A DNA stretch of 64,000 bases from Hetaerina americana (GCA_022747635.1 JAKTNV010000023.1:4654348-4718347), one strand, 5' to 3'; positions 24,464 to 34,252 are shown, counted from the first letter of the stretch. Translations and numbers: made by a program. The notes: generated by a model not told the origin, from the letters alone.

Positions 24464-25561
24464 ATGCTAACAGTTAGAGATAAGGTGGGTAAGGTAATAG
24501 CTGACACAGGAAAGATTCAAGAGAGATGGAAGGAGTATATAGAAGAACTGTATAGTAAAGAACTCAGACCAACAAAGTTAGACATTGAAAAAGAATATGA
24601 CGTAGAGGAAGATAGCTTAGGTCCAGGCATACTAGACAATGAGATAGAAAGGGCATTAAGGGAATCAAAACTAAATAAGGCCGTGGGGGTGGATAACATT
24701 CCCGCGGAACTATTGATATGTTTAGGAAAATGTGGGAGGAAGAGGCTATATGGGCTCATTCGTAGAATCTACGCGGAAGGAATCTGGCCGGAAGACTTTG
24801 TGAGATCAGTGTTAATCCTATTCCAAAAAAGTTAAAGGTTACATCATGTGAGGACTACAGGACAATAAGTTTGATATCCCACGCAGCTAAAGTTGTTCTC
24901 AGGATCATAAGCAAAAGGATAGAGAGTAGGGCAAATTATTACTTAGGGGATGATCAGTTTGGGTTTAGGAAGGGGAGAGGTACGCGTGATGCCATTGCAG
25001 TAATGAGATTATTAATCGAGAGGAATATAGAACACAACCAGGAGGTATTTGCCTGTTTCATAGATTTCGAAAAAGCATTTGATAGAATGAACCGGGAAAA
25101 ACTAATAAGTATATTGAAGAAAATGGGAATAGATTGGATGGAGATTAGGCTAATCTGCAACCTGTACATGTCTCAAGACTGCTCAAGTGCGAGTGGGGAA
25201 CGGGGAGTCATGATGGGCAGTGTTAGGAAGAGGTGTAAGGCAGGGTTGCCTGTTGTCACCATTGCTGTTCAACCTGTATGCAGAGGAAATTATTGAAGAG
25301 GCATGGGAAGAGCTGGGGGTAGGAATGAAAGTGGGTGGGGATTTCGTAAAATCAGTTAGGTTTGCTGATGACCGAGCTTTAGTTTGTCAGTCAGCCAGAC
25401 ATTGTTGCAAACAATGCAACATTGTTGCAACAGTGTTGCAAACATTGCTGAGTGAATTGGAAATTCAGTGCGACAGGTGTGGGATGAGAATCAATATTAA
25501 TAAAACAAAGGTTATGCGATTTTCTAGAAAGAAAAAGGCTAAGCTAAACATTAAAATAGGA
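24464..25561 (+). pseudogene. RTE-like reverse transcriptase domain, interrupted at 25561
   Basis: Blocks in order are LNKAVGVDNIPAELL at 24673-24720, DQFGFRKGRGTRDAI at 24952-24996, FACFIDFEKAFDRMN (first catalytic Asp), VRQGCLLSPLLFNLYAEEI, and VRFADDRALVC, the FADD box holding the paired catalytic Asp. Frame breaks occur near 24835 and 25200-25290. After FADD the frame runs through ININKTKVM and stops at LNIKIG, exactly where the PLE has inserted; it resumes at 29048 as IKIGGQKLEQVEQFTYLG. There is a 33-base in-frame difference from copy 2 at 25388-25450. Confidence 0.8.
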
Positions 25562-25610
25562 AATGTAATGAAATAATTGACTTTGTAATTCCACACAATT
25601 TATTTAAAAA

Positions 25611-25653
25611 ACACGACCAAGGTTTCGACGTTGAACGTCATCATCAGGTGGTC
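25611..25653 (-). ncRNA. Hammerhead-ribozyme-like motif, outer PLE left arm
   Basis: On the minus strand it reads CCACCTGATGATGACG, then TTCAACGTCGAAACC, then TTGGTCGTG. This holds the conserved CUGAUGA box, a GACGTTCAACGTC stem II hairpin, the GAAA box, a two-pair stem III closed by CUUG, and a GUC cleavage triplet. CAC and GUG flank it to form stem I. Minimal hammerheads with this tiny stem III are known from Penelope-like elements. Activity is not shown by sequence. Confidence 0.8.
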
Positions 25654-25816
25654 CTCATAGAAGCACGCTGGCTATGTATACCTTCTGATCATAGGAGGGG
25701 GGGTTGGTCAGAGAGGGAGGTTGGAGGGGTAAAAAGGTGACAATGTAGCTGGGAAGAAAAGAGAATTACATAAATGAAAAAGAAAAACTTTGTTCCAATC
25801 CACCACATTATTTCAG

Positions 25817-25857
25817 GTGCGACTAGTTTCGACGCTACGGCGTCATCCTCAGGTACA
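25817..25857 (-). ncRNA. Hammerhead-ribozyme-like motif, inner PLE left arm
   Basis: The minus strand shows GTACCTGAGGATGACGCCG followed by TAGCGTCGAAACTAGTCGCAC. This has CUGAGGA (the seventh position of this box is variable), a GACGC-CGTA-GCGTC stem II, GAAA, a very short stem III closed by UA, and a GUC cleavage triplet. Stem I (GTAC against GCAC) has one mismatch. It is the inverted twin of the motif at 27567-27607. Confidence 0.75.
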
Positions 25858-26113
25858 AAGTTTAAAGACACAATCATTGTATATATACCCTCTTCCAGAA
25901 AGGATGGGGGAGTTGTGGGAAGAGGGGGCAGGGAGGGGAGTACGGGAGTAGGTACGAAGGAATGTTGGAGAGGGTAGGAAAAACAAGGAAAAGCGTTAGT
26001 GAGCGGGGGGGGGATTGGAAGGTGGGTTAAGAAAGGGGAAAAATTTCGTTGGTCGGTATGGGTTGGGTCAATGGCTAATGGGGGTAAAGGTACGGGTTAG
26101 GAGCCAATGGGAG

Positions 26114-26929
26114 TTAGGGGGAAGGGATTAGAGGTTCTGTTTTTTCTGTTATTGCTAGGGAGGCTTCCAGGAGAGGTGATACGTTCTCAAACAGAATGTC
26201 ATTTAGTAAATGATGTTTCTTCATTGTTCTCCGGATCTCCAACTCTTCCTTCTTGTCCATCCTCCTCCCTTTTTCTTCACGATGTAGAATTTTGGGGATG
26301 AAATCACTGGTGTGATTTTCCTCCCACAGGTGTTTGGCAAAGTGGGATTGGGCAAGGTTGCACTTCTTGTAGCACCTCTTGTGTTCCTCCGCTCTTGTCC
26401 GCACCGCTCGACCACTCTGCTCGATGTACCTCGCACTGCAATCCCCGCAAACCATTTCATATATCCTACGATTTTTCAGTGGCTCAACTTTATCTTTAGT
26501 TTTATTTAAGAACATTTTTAAATTTTGTTTGTTGTAGAAAGCAATTCTGAATTTGTCTTTCGGGAACAATTTGCTAATTTTTTCGGACGGGACACCATAA
26601 TAAGGCAATTTAACCCACTTAAGTTTTTCCTTAATAGTTTTCCCTGAATTGTAAAGTAGCCGTTGGGCTCTTATGGAGCGTTTCTTGCCAAGCATTTTGT
26701 CCACCATTTTTTCACTGTAGCCATTTGTAGTTGCTATAGATTTGATTGTCACCAATTCCTCGTTAAATTTTCCTATCGAGAGGGGAATATTAAGTAGTCT
26801 ATTCAGTAGGAAGTGGAATGTGGATAACTTTTGGGATATATGATGGCGGGAGTCAGCAGGAATTACATGGTCTGTAGTGATGGTTTTGCGATATAATTGA
26901 AACTCAAATCCTTTTTCCCTTTTAGTCAC
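26114..26929 (-). pseudogene. Inner PLE: C-terminal reverse transcriptase linker and GIY-YIG endonuclease
   Basis: The frame of 271 residues begins in the region after the reverse transcriptase fingers/thumb (TKREKGFEFQLYRKT). It ends in a Penelope-type endonuclease: RRIYEMVCGDCSARYIEQSG around residues 155-175, then RTRAEEHKRCYKK and the His-containing SHFAKHLWEENH. In the family the signature is G-I/V-Y and Y-I-G within a Cys/His zinc-like framework. Here the first Gly is Arg and the final Gly is Glu (YIE). That suggests loss of nicking activity. The frame is otherwise open. It joins the upstream reverse transcriptase through a one-base frameshift near 26995-27010. Confidence 0.8.
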
Positions 26930-27003
26930 TGTAACGTCCAGAAAACTTAGTTTTCCTTCATTTTCTTTTTCACACGTAAACTTGATATTTTTACACTGAG
27001 AAT

Positions 27004-27340
27004 TTAAAACCCAAAAAAGTTGTGCAGTTGTCTTTCAGTGCCAGTCCATATTGCAAAGATGTCATCCACGTAGCGGACCCAGAAGTAAATGTTTTTTGTG
27101 TTAACTGAACTATTCATAAACAATTTTTGTTCGAACTCGTCCATGAAAAGGTCGGCTAGGAGCGGTGACAAAGGTGACCCCATGACTAGACCTTCTGTTT
27201 GTCTAAAATAATCACCATTAAATTTAAAATAGTTTTGCTCCGCACACACTTTGGTAAGGGTCACTAGGTCACTGACGACGTTTGTGTCCGTCACTGTATT
27301 TGATAAAACTTTCTTTGCCACATTGACTGCTTCCATTACC
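27004..27340 (-). pseudogene. Inner PLE: reverse transcriptase palm fragment with YVDD box
   Basis: The minus-strand frame contains NYFKFNGDYFRQTEGLVMGS, then PLSPLLADLFMDEFEQ and YFWVRYVDDIFAIW. YVDD carries two catalytic Asp residues, and the GLVMGSPLSP block is typical of Penelope reverse transcriptases. The first ten codons of the computed frame (from 27360) come from the inverted terminal repeat and are not part of the enzyme. Everything upstream, including the first catalytic Asp block, is absent, so this is a 5'-truncated copy. The frame ends HNFFGF at a stop where a one-base shift would continue into the next domain. Confidence 0.8.
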
Positions 27341-27566
27341 CCCATTAGCCATTGACCCAACCCATACCAACCAACGAAATTTTATACCCTTTCTTAACCC
27401 ACCTTCCAAACCCCCCCCGCTCACTAATGCTTTTCCGGGTTTTTCCTACCCTCCCCCACATTCCTTCGTACCTACTCCTGTACTCCCCTCCCCGCCCCCT
27501 CTTTCCACAACTCCCCCCTCCTTTCTTGAAGAGGGTATATATACAATGATTGTGTCTTTAAACTTT

Positions 27567-27607
27567 GTACCTGAGGATGACGCCGTAGCGTCGAAACTAG
27601 TCGCACC
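27567..27607 (+). ncRNA. Hammerhead-ribozyme-like motif, inner PLE right arm
   Basis: The plus strand reads GTACCTGAGGATGACGCCG then TAGCGTCGAAACTAGTCGCAC. The core boxes CUGAGGA, GAAA and GUC are all present, with a perfect five-pair stem II. It is the inverted copy of 25817-25857, so the two motifs would be read from opposite strands. Confidence 0.75.
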
Positions 27608-27710
27608 TGAAATAATGTGGTGGATTGGAACAAAGTTTTTCTTTTTCATTTATTAAAATGAACTTCCACAAAGTTGAGGCTGAAACTATTGAGAGAATTA
27701 CATTTTTGAT

Positions 27711-28505
27711 TTAGAAGGGTGGTAGGCCTAGGAGTGGGGAGTGGGAGGGATACAAAATTTCGTTGGCAAGATCATCTTTCCAACGGACACATTTCAAAAT
27801 TTCTAACTGCTCCAAAGCATCAAGCCTTTGACCTTTTTCTTCAAAATGAATAATTTTTGTCACAAAGTCACTGTTGTGGTCACTTTCGATGAGGTGCTTT
27901 GCAAAGAGGGATATTATGTTCTTATTTTTTACACATGTTTGGTGTTCTTTAATCCTTTCTTTAAATTTCCGTCCTGTTTTCCCAATATACTTAGTGCTAC
28001 AATCTGAGCACTTCAACTCATACACTCCACTCCTCTCGTTTTTGGGGATTTTTTCTTTAGTGTGAGAGATCAGGTTCTTAAGGCATGAACCACTGTAAAA
28101 GGCACATTTAATTTTTTCTTTAGGAAAACTTTTAAATACTTTTTGAGAAATAGTCCCAAGATATAGTATTCTCCGCCATTTGGCAGTGGGATCTTTTAAA
28201 TGTTCGGGGTTGTAAATGTGGCTTAAGGCTATTTTTGTAAGTTTATTCCGGTAAAGTTTATTTATTAGATCTTTTGAATAACCATTGTTTACTGCTAATG
28301 TTTTAATTACATTAAGTTCCTTATTTACATTGAATTTTGACAGGGATAGCGGTTAAACGGTGGATCATTGCATGAAATGCCGAAAGCTTTTTGGTGAAGC
28401 AATGCCTTGAAGAGGAATTAATTAATTGGTCTGTATACATTTCTTTCCTAAAAATGGAATACTGTAACCCGTCTTTGTATTTAGAAATGGATAGGTCGAG
28501 GAAAT
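27711..28505 (-). pseudogene. Outer PLE: linker and GIY-YIG endonuclease (frameshifted)
   Basis: From about 28505 down, the minus strand reads LNFLDLSISKYKDGLQYSIF, HCFTKKLSAFHAMIHRLTA, then after a frameshift near 28350 NVIKTLAVNNGYSKDL. It continues without a stop to GVYELKCSDCSTKYIGKTGR and FKERIKEHQ, ending at 27711. The GIY-YIG signature is intact (GVY and YIG), with the Cys pair, Arg and Glu of the Penelope type. No ATG is present in the second part. The endonuclease nicks target DNA and prepares it for reverse transcription. Confidence 0.75.
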
Positions 28506-28529
28506 TCAGGGAAACATATAGGGAAAGCC

Positions 28530-28779
28530 CGAAAGGATTAAAGAACACCAAACATGTGTAAAAAATAAGAACATAACATCCCTCTTTGCAAAGCGCCTCA
28601 TCGAAAGTGACCACAAAAGTGACTTTGTGACAAAAATTATTCATTTTGAAGGAAAAGGTCAAAGGCTCGATGCTTTGGAGCAGTTAGAAATTTTGAAATG
28701 TGTCCGTTGGAAAGATGATCTTGCCAACGAAATTTTGTATCCCTCCCACTCCCCACTCCTAGACCTACCACCCTTCTAA
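28530..28779 (+). pseudogene. Outer PLE: inverted partial copy of the GIY-YIG C-terminus
   Basis: The plus strand translates to ERIKEHQTCVKNKNITSLF, AKRLIESDHKSDFVTKIIHF and LEILKCVRWKDDLANEI, ending at a TAA about 28779. This is nearly the same as the minus-strand frame at 27711-27955, with a few substitutions such as Lys for Asn. It forms the inner part of the right inverted arm. Two head-to-head copies in one insertion suggest an inverted, 5'-truncated duplicate made during one integration. Confidence 0.75.
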
Positions 28780-28904
28780 ATCAAAAATGTAATTCTCTCA
28801 TCTTCCCAGCTACATTGTAACCTTTTTACCCCTCCAACCTCCCTCTCTGACCAACCCCCCCCTCCTATGATCAGAAGGTATTCATAGCCAGCGTGCTTCT
28901 ATGA

Positions 28905-28947
28905 GGACCACCTGATGATGACGTTCAACGTCGAAACCTGGGTCGTG
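28905..28947 (+). ncRNA. Hammerhead-ribozyme-like motif, outer PLE right arm
   Basis: The plus strand reads CCACCTGATGATGACGTTC then AACGTCGAAACCTGGGTCGTG. It has CUGAUGA, the same GACGTTCAACGTC stem II, GAAA, a stem III of A-U and C-G closed by CUGG, and GUC followed by GUG to pair with CAC. It differs from the left arm copy at a loop III position (CUGG against CUUG). Confidence 0.8.
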
Positions 28948-29047
28948 TTTTTTAAATAAAGTGTGTGGAAATGCAAAGTCAATTATTTCATTACATTTCA
29001 ATATGTTATGCAAATTCCACAAAGTTACGCCTGAGACAACAAATTTT

Positions 29048-29599
29048 ATTAAAATAGGAGGGCAAAAACTAGAGCAGGTAGAACAGTTTACATATCTCGG
29101 AAGTGTTTTGGACCAACACAGTCAAAGTAAAAGGGACGTAAGGAGAAGAATTGCGCTAGACAAAGAGGCTTTCTCAAGGAGGAGGGAGTTGATGACAGGT
29201 ACGCTGAGTAAGGATGTTAAGAAAAGACTCGTAAAAATTTTAATATGGAGCGTAGCTGTGTACAGCACGGAAGCGTGGTCATTGAAGCAGGAGGATAGAC
29301 GTAGATTGGAGGCTTTTGAAATGTGGGTGTGGAGAAGAATGGAGAAGGTGAAATGGGCAGAGAAGGAAACAAATGAGGAAGTACTTGGTATGGTGAGCTA
29401 AGAGAGGGGTTTGTTGGGAGCAATCCTATGGGGGCAGGAAAAGTGGATGAAGGGAGTATTGACCAGCATTAGGATGTTGAGGACTGTGATAGAGGGGAGA
29501 ATGTTGGGCAAACAAGGAAAGGGAAGGAACAGGATAGGGATGTTGGACGGGATGAAGGGAGGAAGAAAGTACTCAGAGATGAAGAGGGACCTGATGTAG
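29048..29599 (+). pseudogene. RTE-like LINE C-terminal domain
   Basis: The frame resumes after the PLE with IKIGGQKLEQVEQFTYLGSV and continues through VKKRLVKILIWSVAVYSTEAW, RRLEAFEMWVWRRMEKVKW and KETNEEVLGM to a stop at 29399-29401. A further frame (29411-29599) carries the basic tail RTVIEGRMLGKQGKGR. These blocks are the usual C-terminal region of RTE/BovB-type LINEs. A stop splits the two parts. Confidence 0.8.
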
Positions 29600-29694
29600 A
29601 GTAGGTTGTTGTGTTTTCGCTAGGGGTCACAAATTATTTAATTAGTAATTATGTCCATCCAAAAACCTACCATAACCGGTTGATTACCTAATAA

Positions 29695-31479
29695 TAATAA
29701 TGTCATGACCATATTTTCCGAATATTTTGGCATCCATATTTTCCCTTTATCTGTCCATCATTATGCATCCGTTAGCATGGATAATAAAATATTTACCATA
29801 AGTAATGTATGCCATTTTTTGTTACATTTTAAATGTTGAAAGTGGTTAGAGCTTGGTGAACTTTACTGTTGAATTATGAGGGTGCCCCTCATAACTTTTC
29901 ATGATTGCATAAATATTTATATTGCCTGTGTTAGTTCTGTGTCTTACTTTCAACAAAATATGTCGATCATAGATTGTCAATTCACAATATTTTCCCTCAA
30001 ATTAACCATAAACAAATCTTAGTAAGTTTAATCCATGCCATGATTATCATTTTATTTCTAAAAGTTTGCTAATGTAGTAATTGATAGGTGATACGACATC
30101 AAAGTGAGTATGAACTACCACACATTAACCAATAAATGTTGAACGGTCACCAACTTCGATTTAAGCTCTTCAAAGGTTCAGTATTGATACAACAGTCAAG
30201 CATTGCCATGTGTGTGGCTCATAGTTGGTCAGGGGCAGGTGTAACCAGTATGTGCCCAAGTGTCCCAACCCTTAATCGCACATGAGAGAGGCAATTACTG
30301 CATGCACTTTATAACTTGGTACACATGTAACAAAGCACAGTGATATTGAGCCTGCTACAATAGTGGATATAGCAGTCTAGTTGTTAGAGCACTTTGATAC
30401 TGACTGGAGGATCAGAGTTTGATTCCTGGTGCCTTTGGAAATCCTTACCCAAACTGTGATTCTTCAGGTAGCAGATCTGCCTGAGAAACCTCAAGTGGCA
30501 CAAGTAAAGAAGTTGTTGCCCTTTCCACCCGATTCGTCAGTGTCACAAGCTGTAGGAATTGGTATTAATTTAGATCTATGCTCACTTTTTTAACCAACAA
30601 TTGGGCTCATATCATTTGCTCGGAACCAAAACAAGTGCGTTTTAATACTCATGACCTTCATGTTAATTGTGTTCTCAACTGACTTTGCAGATTGTTAATC
30701 GCTCATGAAATGTTCTTCCTCATACTTGATATCGATATTTTTTCTATTGTATTTTTTTACCTTTAAAAATAATATTCTAGGTTGTAATGTGTGTGTGAGT
30801 TTTTATCCAAATAATAGTGTCAAAATGACAACCTGGAACATATAATAAATGAGTACTAGGGATTTGTACTTTCGAAATGTATTTCAAGACAAGTATTAAT
30901 AAGTGTTCAAGAAAATTGCCCCAATTCAGAGGGACATGCCCAACTGATCATCTAGAGAGTACCTAATCATTCTAATTATTTGACCAGAAATATTTTACTG
31001 GGTATGAAAAATCAGTTACTGTACAATTTTGGAAATTACTCCTTTGACACATGATGGACTCAAGTGAAAATACACCACTCTTATTTCAGACCCAAGCCTG
31101 TTGAAATGATTAATGCGATAATTTTCTCTATTATAAATATTGAGTTACGTATATGACCCCTAATTGGTCGTTAGTTTGTTGAGGGAAACTTAAATGAAAT
31201 GGAATTGTCTCATTCTCTACAGCTTGTGATGAAGGAGATTTATGTGTAGCAAATTAACGGGAAGGACTTATATGAACAATCTTATTGAAGTAAAGGGAAG
31301 ACGAAAGGTGATTGGAAAGAGAAAATATCATTTAACATCATCTTGAGTTATCGAATCAAGGATTGGTTTTTTGCCAGCTCTCCAAACTGTTACTGTTTCC
31401 TACCAATCTCATCATTCAATCATAACTCCTGGCAACAAAAATTTTCATTACACTCATAGTTCATATTATCCATTCCTCT
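29695..31479. other. AT-rich non-coding stretch with one tRNA-like SINE scrap
   Basis: Apart from the tRNA-like head at 30365-30432, nothing is recognisable. Confidence 0.4.
30365..30432 (+). repeat. tRNA-derived SINE head (family D)
   Basis: GATATAGCAGTCTAGTTGTTAGAGCACTT resembles a tRNA 5' half with an A box, and GAGTTTGATTCCTGG is a B-box-like segment 30 or so bases later. It cannot fold as a clean tRNA, and unlike families A and B it has only this copy here. It is likely the head of another SINE family. Confidence 0.45.
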
Positions 31480-33760
31480 GTTATACTCCCCTTCCTTATT
31501 TATTTTAAATATAATCTTTCTCCAGGATGACCAATGTATGAGTCTTTAAAGTCATCTCCCTAGGCATCTCTCTTCAACCCAATTTTCCAAGACTTTTTCA
31601 TATGTTTCTCTCTCTATCCATTTTATTGTTGGCATTCTTTTGTGGAAACACATTTCTATTTTCACGAATCTTCTTTTCCCAGCTACCCCCTTGGTATAAG
31701 TCTCACGTCCATTGAAAGGTGGACTCCATGTATAACTCATCAAGTATTGCTTCCTGATGTGTGTACTAGAACTGTTTGCCATTAGTTGTTGCTTCTGATG
31801 GAAAGCCGTCTTCGCCATTTCTGTATGCTTACTCCATCCCACTTGCTTCTTCCATCACTGGTCCTGCTGCCTAAATATCCGAACCCTTCCACTTGTTCTA
31901 ATGTGTCCTTCCCTGGGCTCCTTGAAAACTTTCTTCCCTATTTAAGGATTAGGGGGAATATGGGACTATCTAGTCTCAATCTCACAACATTAAAAATGTT
32001 CAATTATTGCTACTATTTCAACTGCCGACTGTGTCCTTATTTCTAAACTTGTTGTTATGTAGAGGTTGTATTTTTTCATCCCCTGTTCCATATTTGCTAC
32101 TATCCTTGTCTCTCTTCTCTGCATGTATAGCTTTATCACCTGAAAATCAAAGCATGCATATTCTTTTTCCTTGAATATGTACACTTCCTCTTTTATTTAA
32201 TTTTTTTAAGTGCCTTCTCCATCTTTCTCCTTTCTTTAATGTTGCTTTTTCCTTGCTTTCACCATATCTAATCACTTTGGACTTCTCTCTGTACAGTGAT
32301 CATCTATCTCTTGTCAATGTAGTTAATTCCAGTTTTCTGTAGGGCCTGCAGCATCATTTGTGAGTGCACATTGTCAAAAGCCTTCTGTAGATCAACCAAT
32401 GCAATATGATTCTCGTGATTTATCTTTATCCTTGTTCACTTCTACGCAGTGAATCCAAGGACAAGAATAGCTCCTTTTGTTCCTCTGAATCCAATCCGAT
32501 GCTCATGTAAATAGTCTTGCACTTTCTACTGTGTTCTTGGGTAGATCATTCTTATCATAGTCATGGATGCATGGGTATTCAGGCTGATTTTTCTGAAGTA
32601 TTCACATACTTGAGCCTTTTTATTTTTTTCTGAATGGTGCATCAGTTGCAAGGGTATAATCAAAGTTGAGCACTCTGAGGATCAAATGGAGAACTAAGGA
32701 CTTAGTATCCATTCTCATCATTGTCGAAATTATTCCAGCATTATAGCGTGCATTTCTGTTCTCTCATAAAGATTCAAGAGTTTGTCTTCATCTTCAGTGA
32801 GAATCGCACCATATCTATGCCAAACGGCAATGATGTTTGTTCTACATGCATTAACCTCTCTCTGGACATGGTGGTGCTGAACTTCTTTGCTCAGGGTCTT
32901 CATTCATTCTCCCCTGGTTCTTAATGCTCTTCAGGCAATTTCAGTCCTTCACTTTTTGTAGCACATCTGCCCTCTTTTTGTTGGTCCTGAATTTTTATGC
33001 TCCTTTCTCTCTTCAATTAGACCCAGTATTTCATCTGTGATCCATGATTTCCTTCTCATAGGTTTCCTTCAGTCTACAGTTTCTTCTTTGCAGCTACTAA
33101 AAATCTAGAGTCCATTCTCTGTCCATATATCTTCAATCAATCCTATGTTCTCACATTTTTCGATTTTCTTTTCCAATTTCCTTTGGAAATCCAACCTCAG
33201 CTTCCTTCAATCTGGTTAACCATCATTCAGTCTTCATTGTCTTCTTTAGGTCCATACATTTTAGATGACTCTTCTTTGGTGTTAAATTTTGGAGATTGTC
33301 AGCTTATGTCCCTGTATAAGCATATATAACTTATGCAGCCTTCTTATTATTCCTAAATCCCTAATTCACAAGTATGTAATCCATTTGGTATCTTCTTACA
33401 CCTCCTGCATACGCATATATACTGCCTTCTCACACATGCATATAATTTTTGTGGGTGGTTCAGAAAGTTTGTGTTTGCCACAACCAATTGTTATTGTTTG
33501 CAAAACTTCGAAAGCTTTTCTCCTTTTGCAGTTTGATTCCCTACTCCAAATTTCCTAGTATATTGCCTTGCTGGCTTTCTCCAATAATTGCATTTCAGTT
33601 TCCAAGTATAATTTGATTTTTCTCTTTTCATATTTTAATTACTTCAAAGATATCGTCAGACGCCTACACATACATCTAATATATGTAAGCCCATTCTATG
33701 CATCTCTAAGTTCACTTCCTTTTACCTTCCACACGCCCAGAGTGACTGGGCATTCCTAGT
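31480..33760 (-). mobile_element. Second LINE family (RTE/BovB-like), antisense, decayed
   Basis: On the minus strand, from right to left: an endonuclease region with ARQYTRKFGVGNQTAKGEKL and LVVANTNFLNHPQ (about 33450-33580), a reverse transcriptase start with HEHRIGFRGTKGAILV (near 32480), and the core VDLQKAFDNVHSQMMLQAL (about 32340-32395). The C-terminus at 31552-31842 has KTAFHQKQQLM and RMPTIKWIERETYEKVLE. Stops and shifts are frequent. It is distinct from the RTE family at 22.8 kb by sequence, and older by its degree of decay. Confidence 0.65.
31552..31842 (-). pseudogene. LINE C-terminal domain, antisense family
   Basis: A 96-residue open stretch ending in IKWIERETYEKVLENWVEE. It corresponds to the block after the reverse transcriptase (compare KVKWAEKETNEEVLGM in the RTE copy at 29350-29395). 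The catalytic part of the enzyme lies upstream in other frames and is broken. Confidence 0.6.
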
Positions 33761-34252
33761 TCCAATCCTAAATTGTTTGACGCATTAGACTGATGTACTC
33801 TCTGGAGCATTCCCCACGGTGCTAAGATCTCAATGGGAGACTAGTTTATAAATGGGAATATTGTGCTCGAGAGGATTCCTCTTGAGGAGAATATATAGCT
33901 CATTTCTGCGTTATGATTCAATCAAAGTGAAGTGTGGGGCTGCTACTATTTGGGATGGTAATGTGTTGGTTTCCCAGTCTTTTCAACCCTAGAGTGCTGC
34001 AGTAATTAAAACAACGGTGACCACACCTGCTGTGAGATGAGTGTTGCTGTACCCACACTGTGGGCTCTACCTTCACACGTTTAAAGGAGCTCTGCTTCCT
34101 CCTTCTCTGGGTAAAATGTGACCTGTTGTAGTCATGTGCCAATTCAAGGCACCTTCATAGACTTCTCTAGAATATTTAGGCCATCCTACCAAAAGATGGT
34201 CTTCTGCGTCCTCCCTGTAGCACCACTAAATTTGTTCATGGCTGTTTGTTTG
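33761..34252. other. Non-coding stretch between the antisense LINE and a SINE
   Basis: No family could be assigned. It may include the 5' end of the antisense LINE, but I cannot align it. Confidence 0.3.

Larger units (their letters stand above)
25772..27691 (-). mobile_element. Inner Penelope-like element inserted in the outer PLE
   Basis: The insertion is flanked by the 12-bp repeat AGAGAATTACAT at 25760-25771 and 27692-27703. The outer PLE sequence rejoins when it is removed. Inverted terminal segments run 25772-26087 and 27338-27655, with a further 36 bases at the right end, including AACTTCCACAAAGTTGAGGC. The minus strand encodes the C-terminal part of a reverse transcriptase and a GIY-YIG domain. 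It belongs to a different PLE family from the outer element, because coding and terminal sequences differ clearly. The 5' half of the reverse transcriptase is missing. Confidence 0.85.
25562..29047 (-). mobile_element. Outer Penelope-like element (PLE) inserted in the RTE LINE
   Basis: The insertion is flanked by the 12-bp repeat ATTAAAATAGGA at 25550-25561 and 29048-29059, and the RTE reading frame is continuous across it. Its two ends are inverted copies: 25562-25771 plus 27692-27955 against 28530-28998. Each arm carries a hammerhead-like motif. The minus strand encodes the end of the PLE reverse transcriptase, a linker and a GIY-YIG endonuclease. The main reverse transcriptase is missing, so it is 5'-truncated. 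An extra 49 bases (28999-29047) lie beyond the inverted repeat at the right end, matching the extension described for Penelope. Net length without the inner element is about 1.55 kb. Confidence 0.85.
22802..29694 (+). mobile_element. RTE-like LINE, near full length, split by nested Penelope elements
   Basis: The host LINE occupies 22802-25561 and 29048-29694, about 3.4 kb after removing the insertion, a normal size for RTE elements. It has a 5' region, an apurinic-type endonuclease, a reverse transcriptase, a C-terminal tail domain, and a short AAT-repeat 3' end (TAATAATAATAATG near 29688), which is the usual RTE tail. The frame is broken several times. A second copy lies at 38953-41355 and a third, partial one at 53585-55085. 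The family resembles the RTE/BovB group, based on endonuclease and tail motifs. Confidence 0.8.

Noticed and set aside
23890..24507. 205-codon minus-strand open frame
   Set aside because: It lies opposite the RTE endonuclease/linker coding sequence and is a shadow; the plus-strand frame has clear motifs.
25395..25450. ATTGTTGCAAAC repeats as a CRISPR-like or satellite array
   Set aside because: Only a few imperfect units inside the RTE reverse transcriptase frame; this is local slippage.
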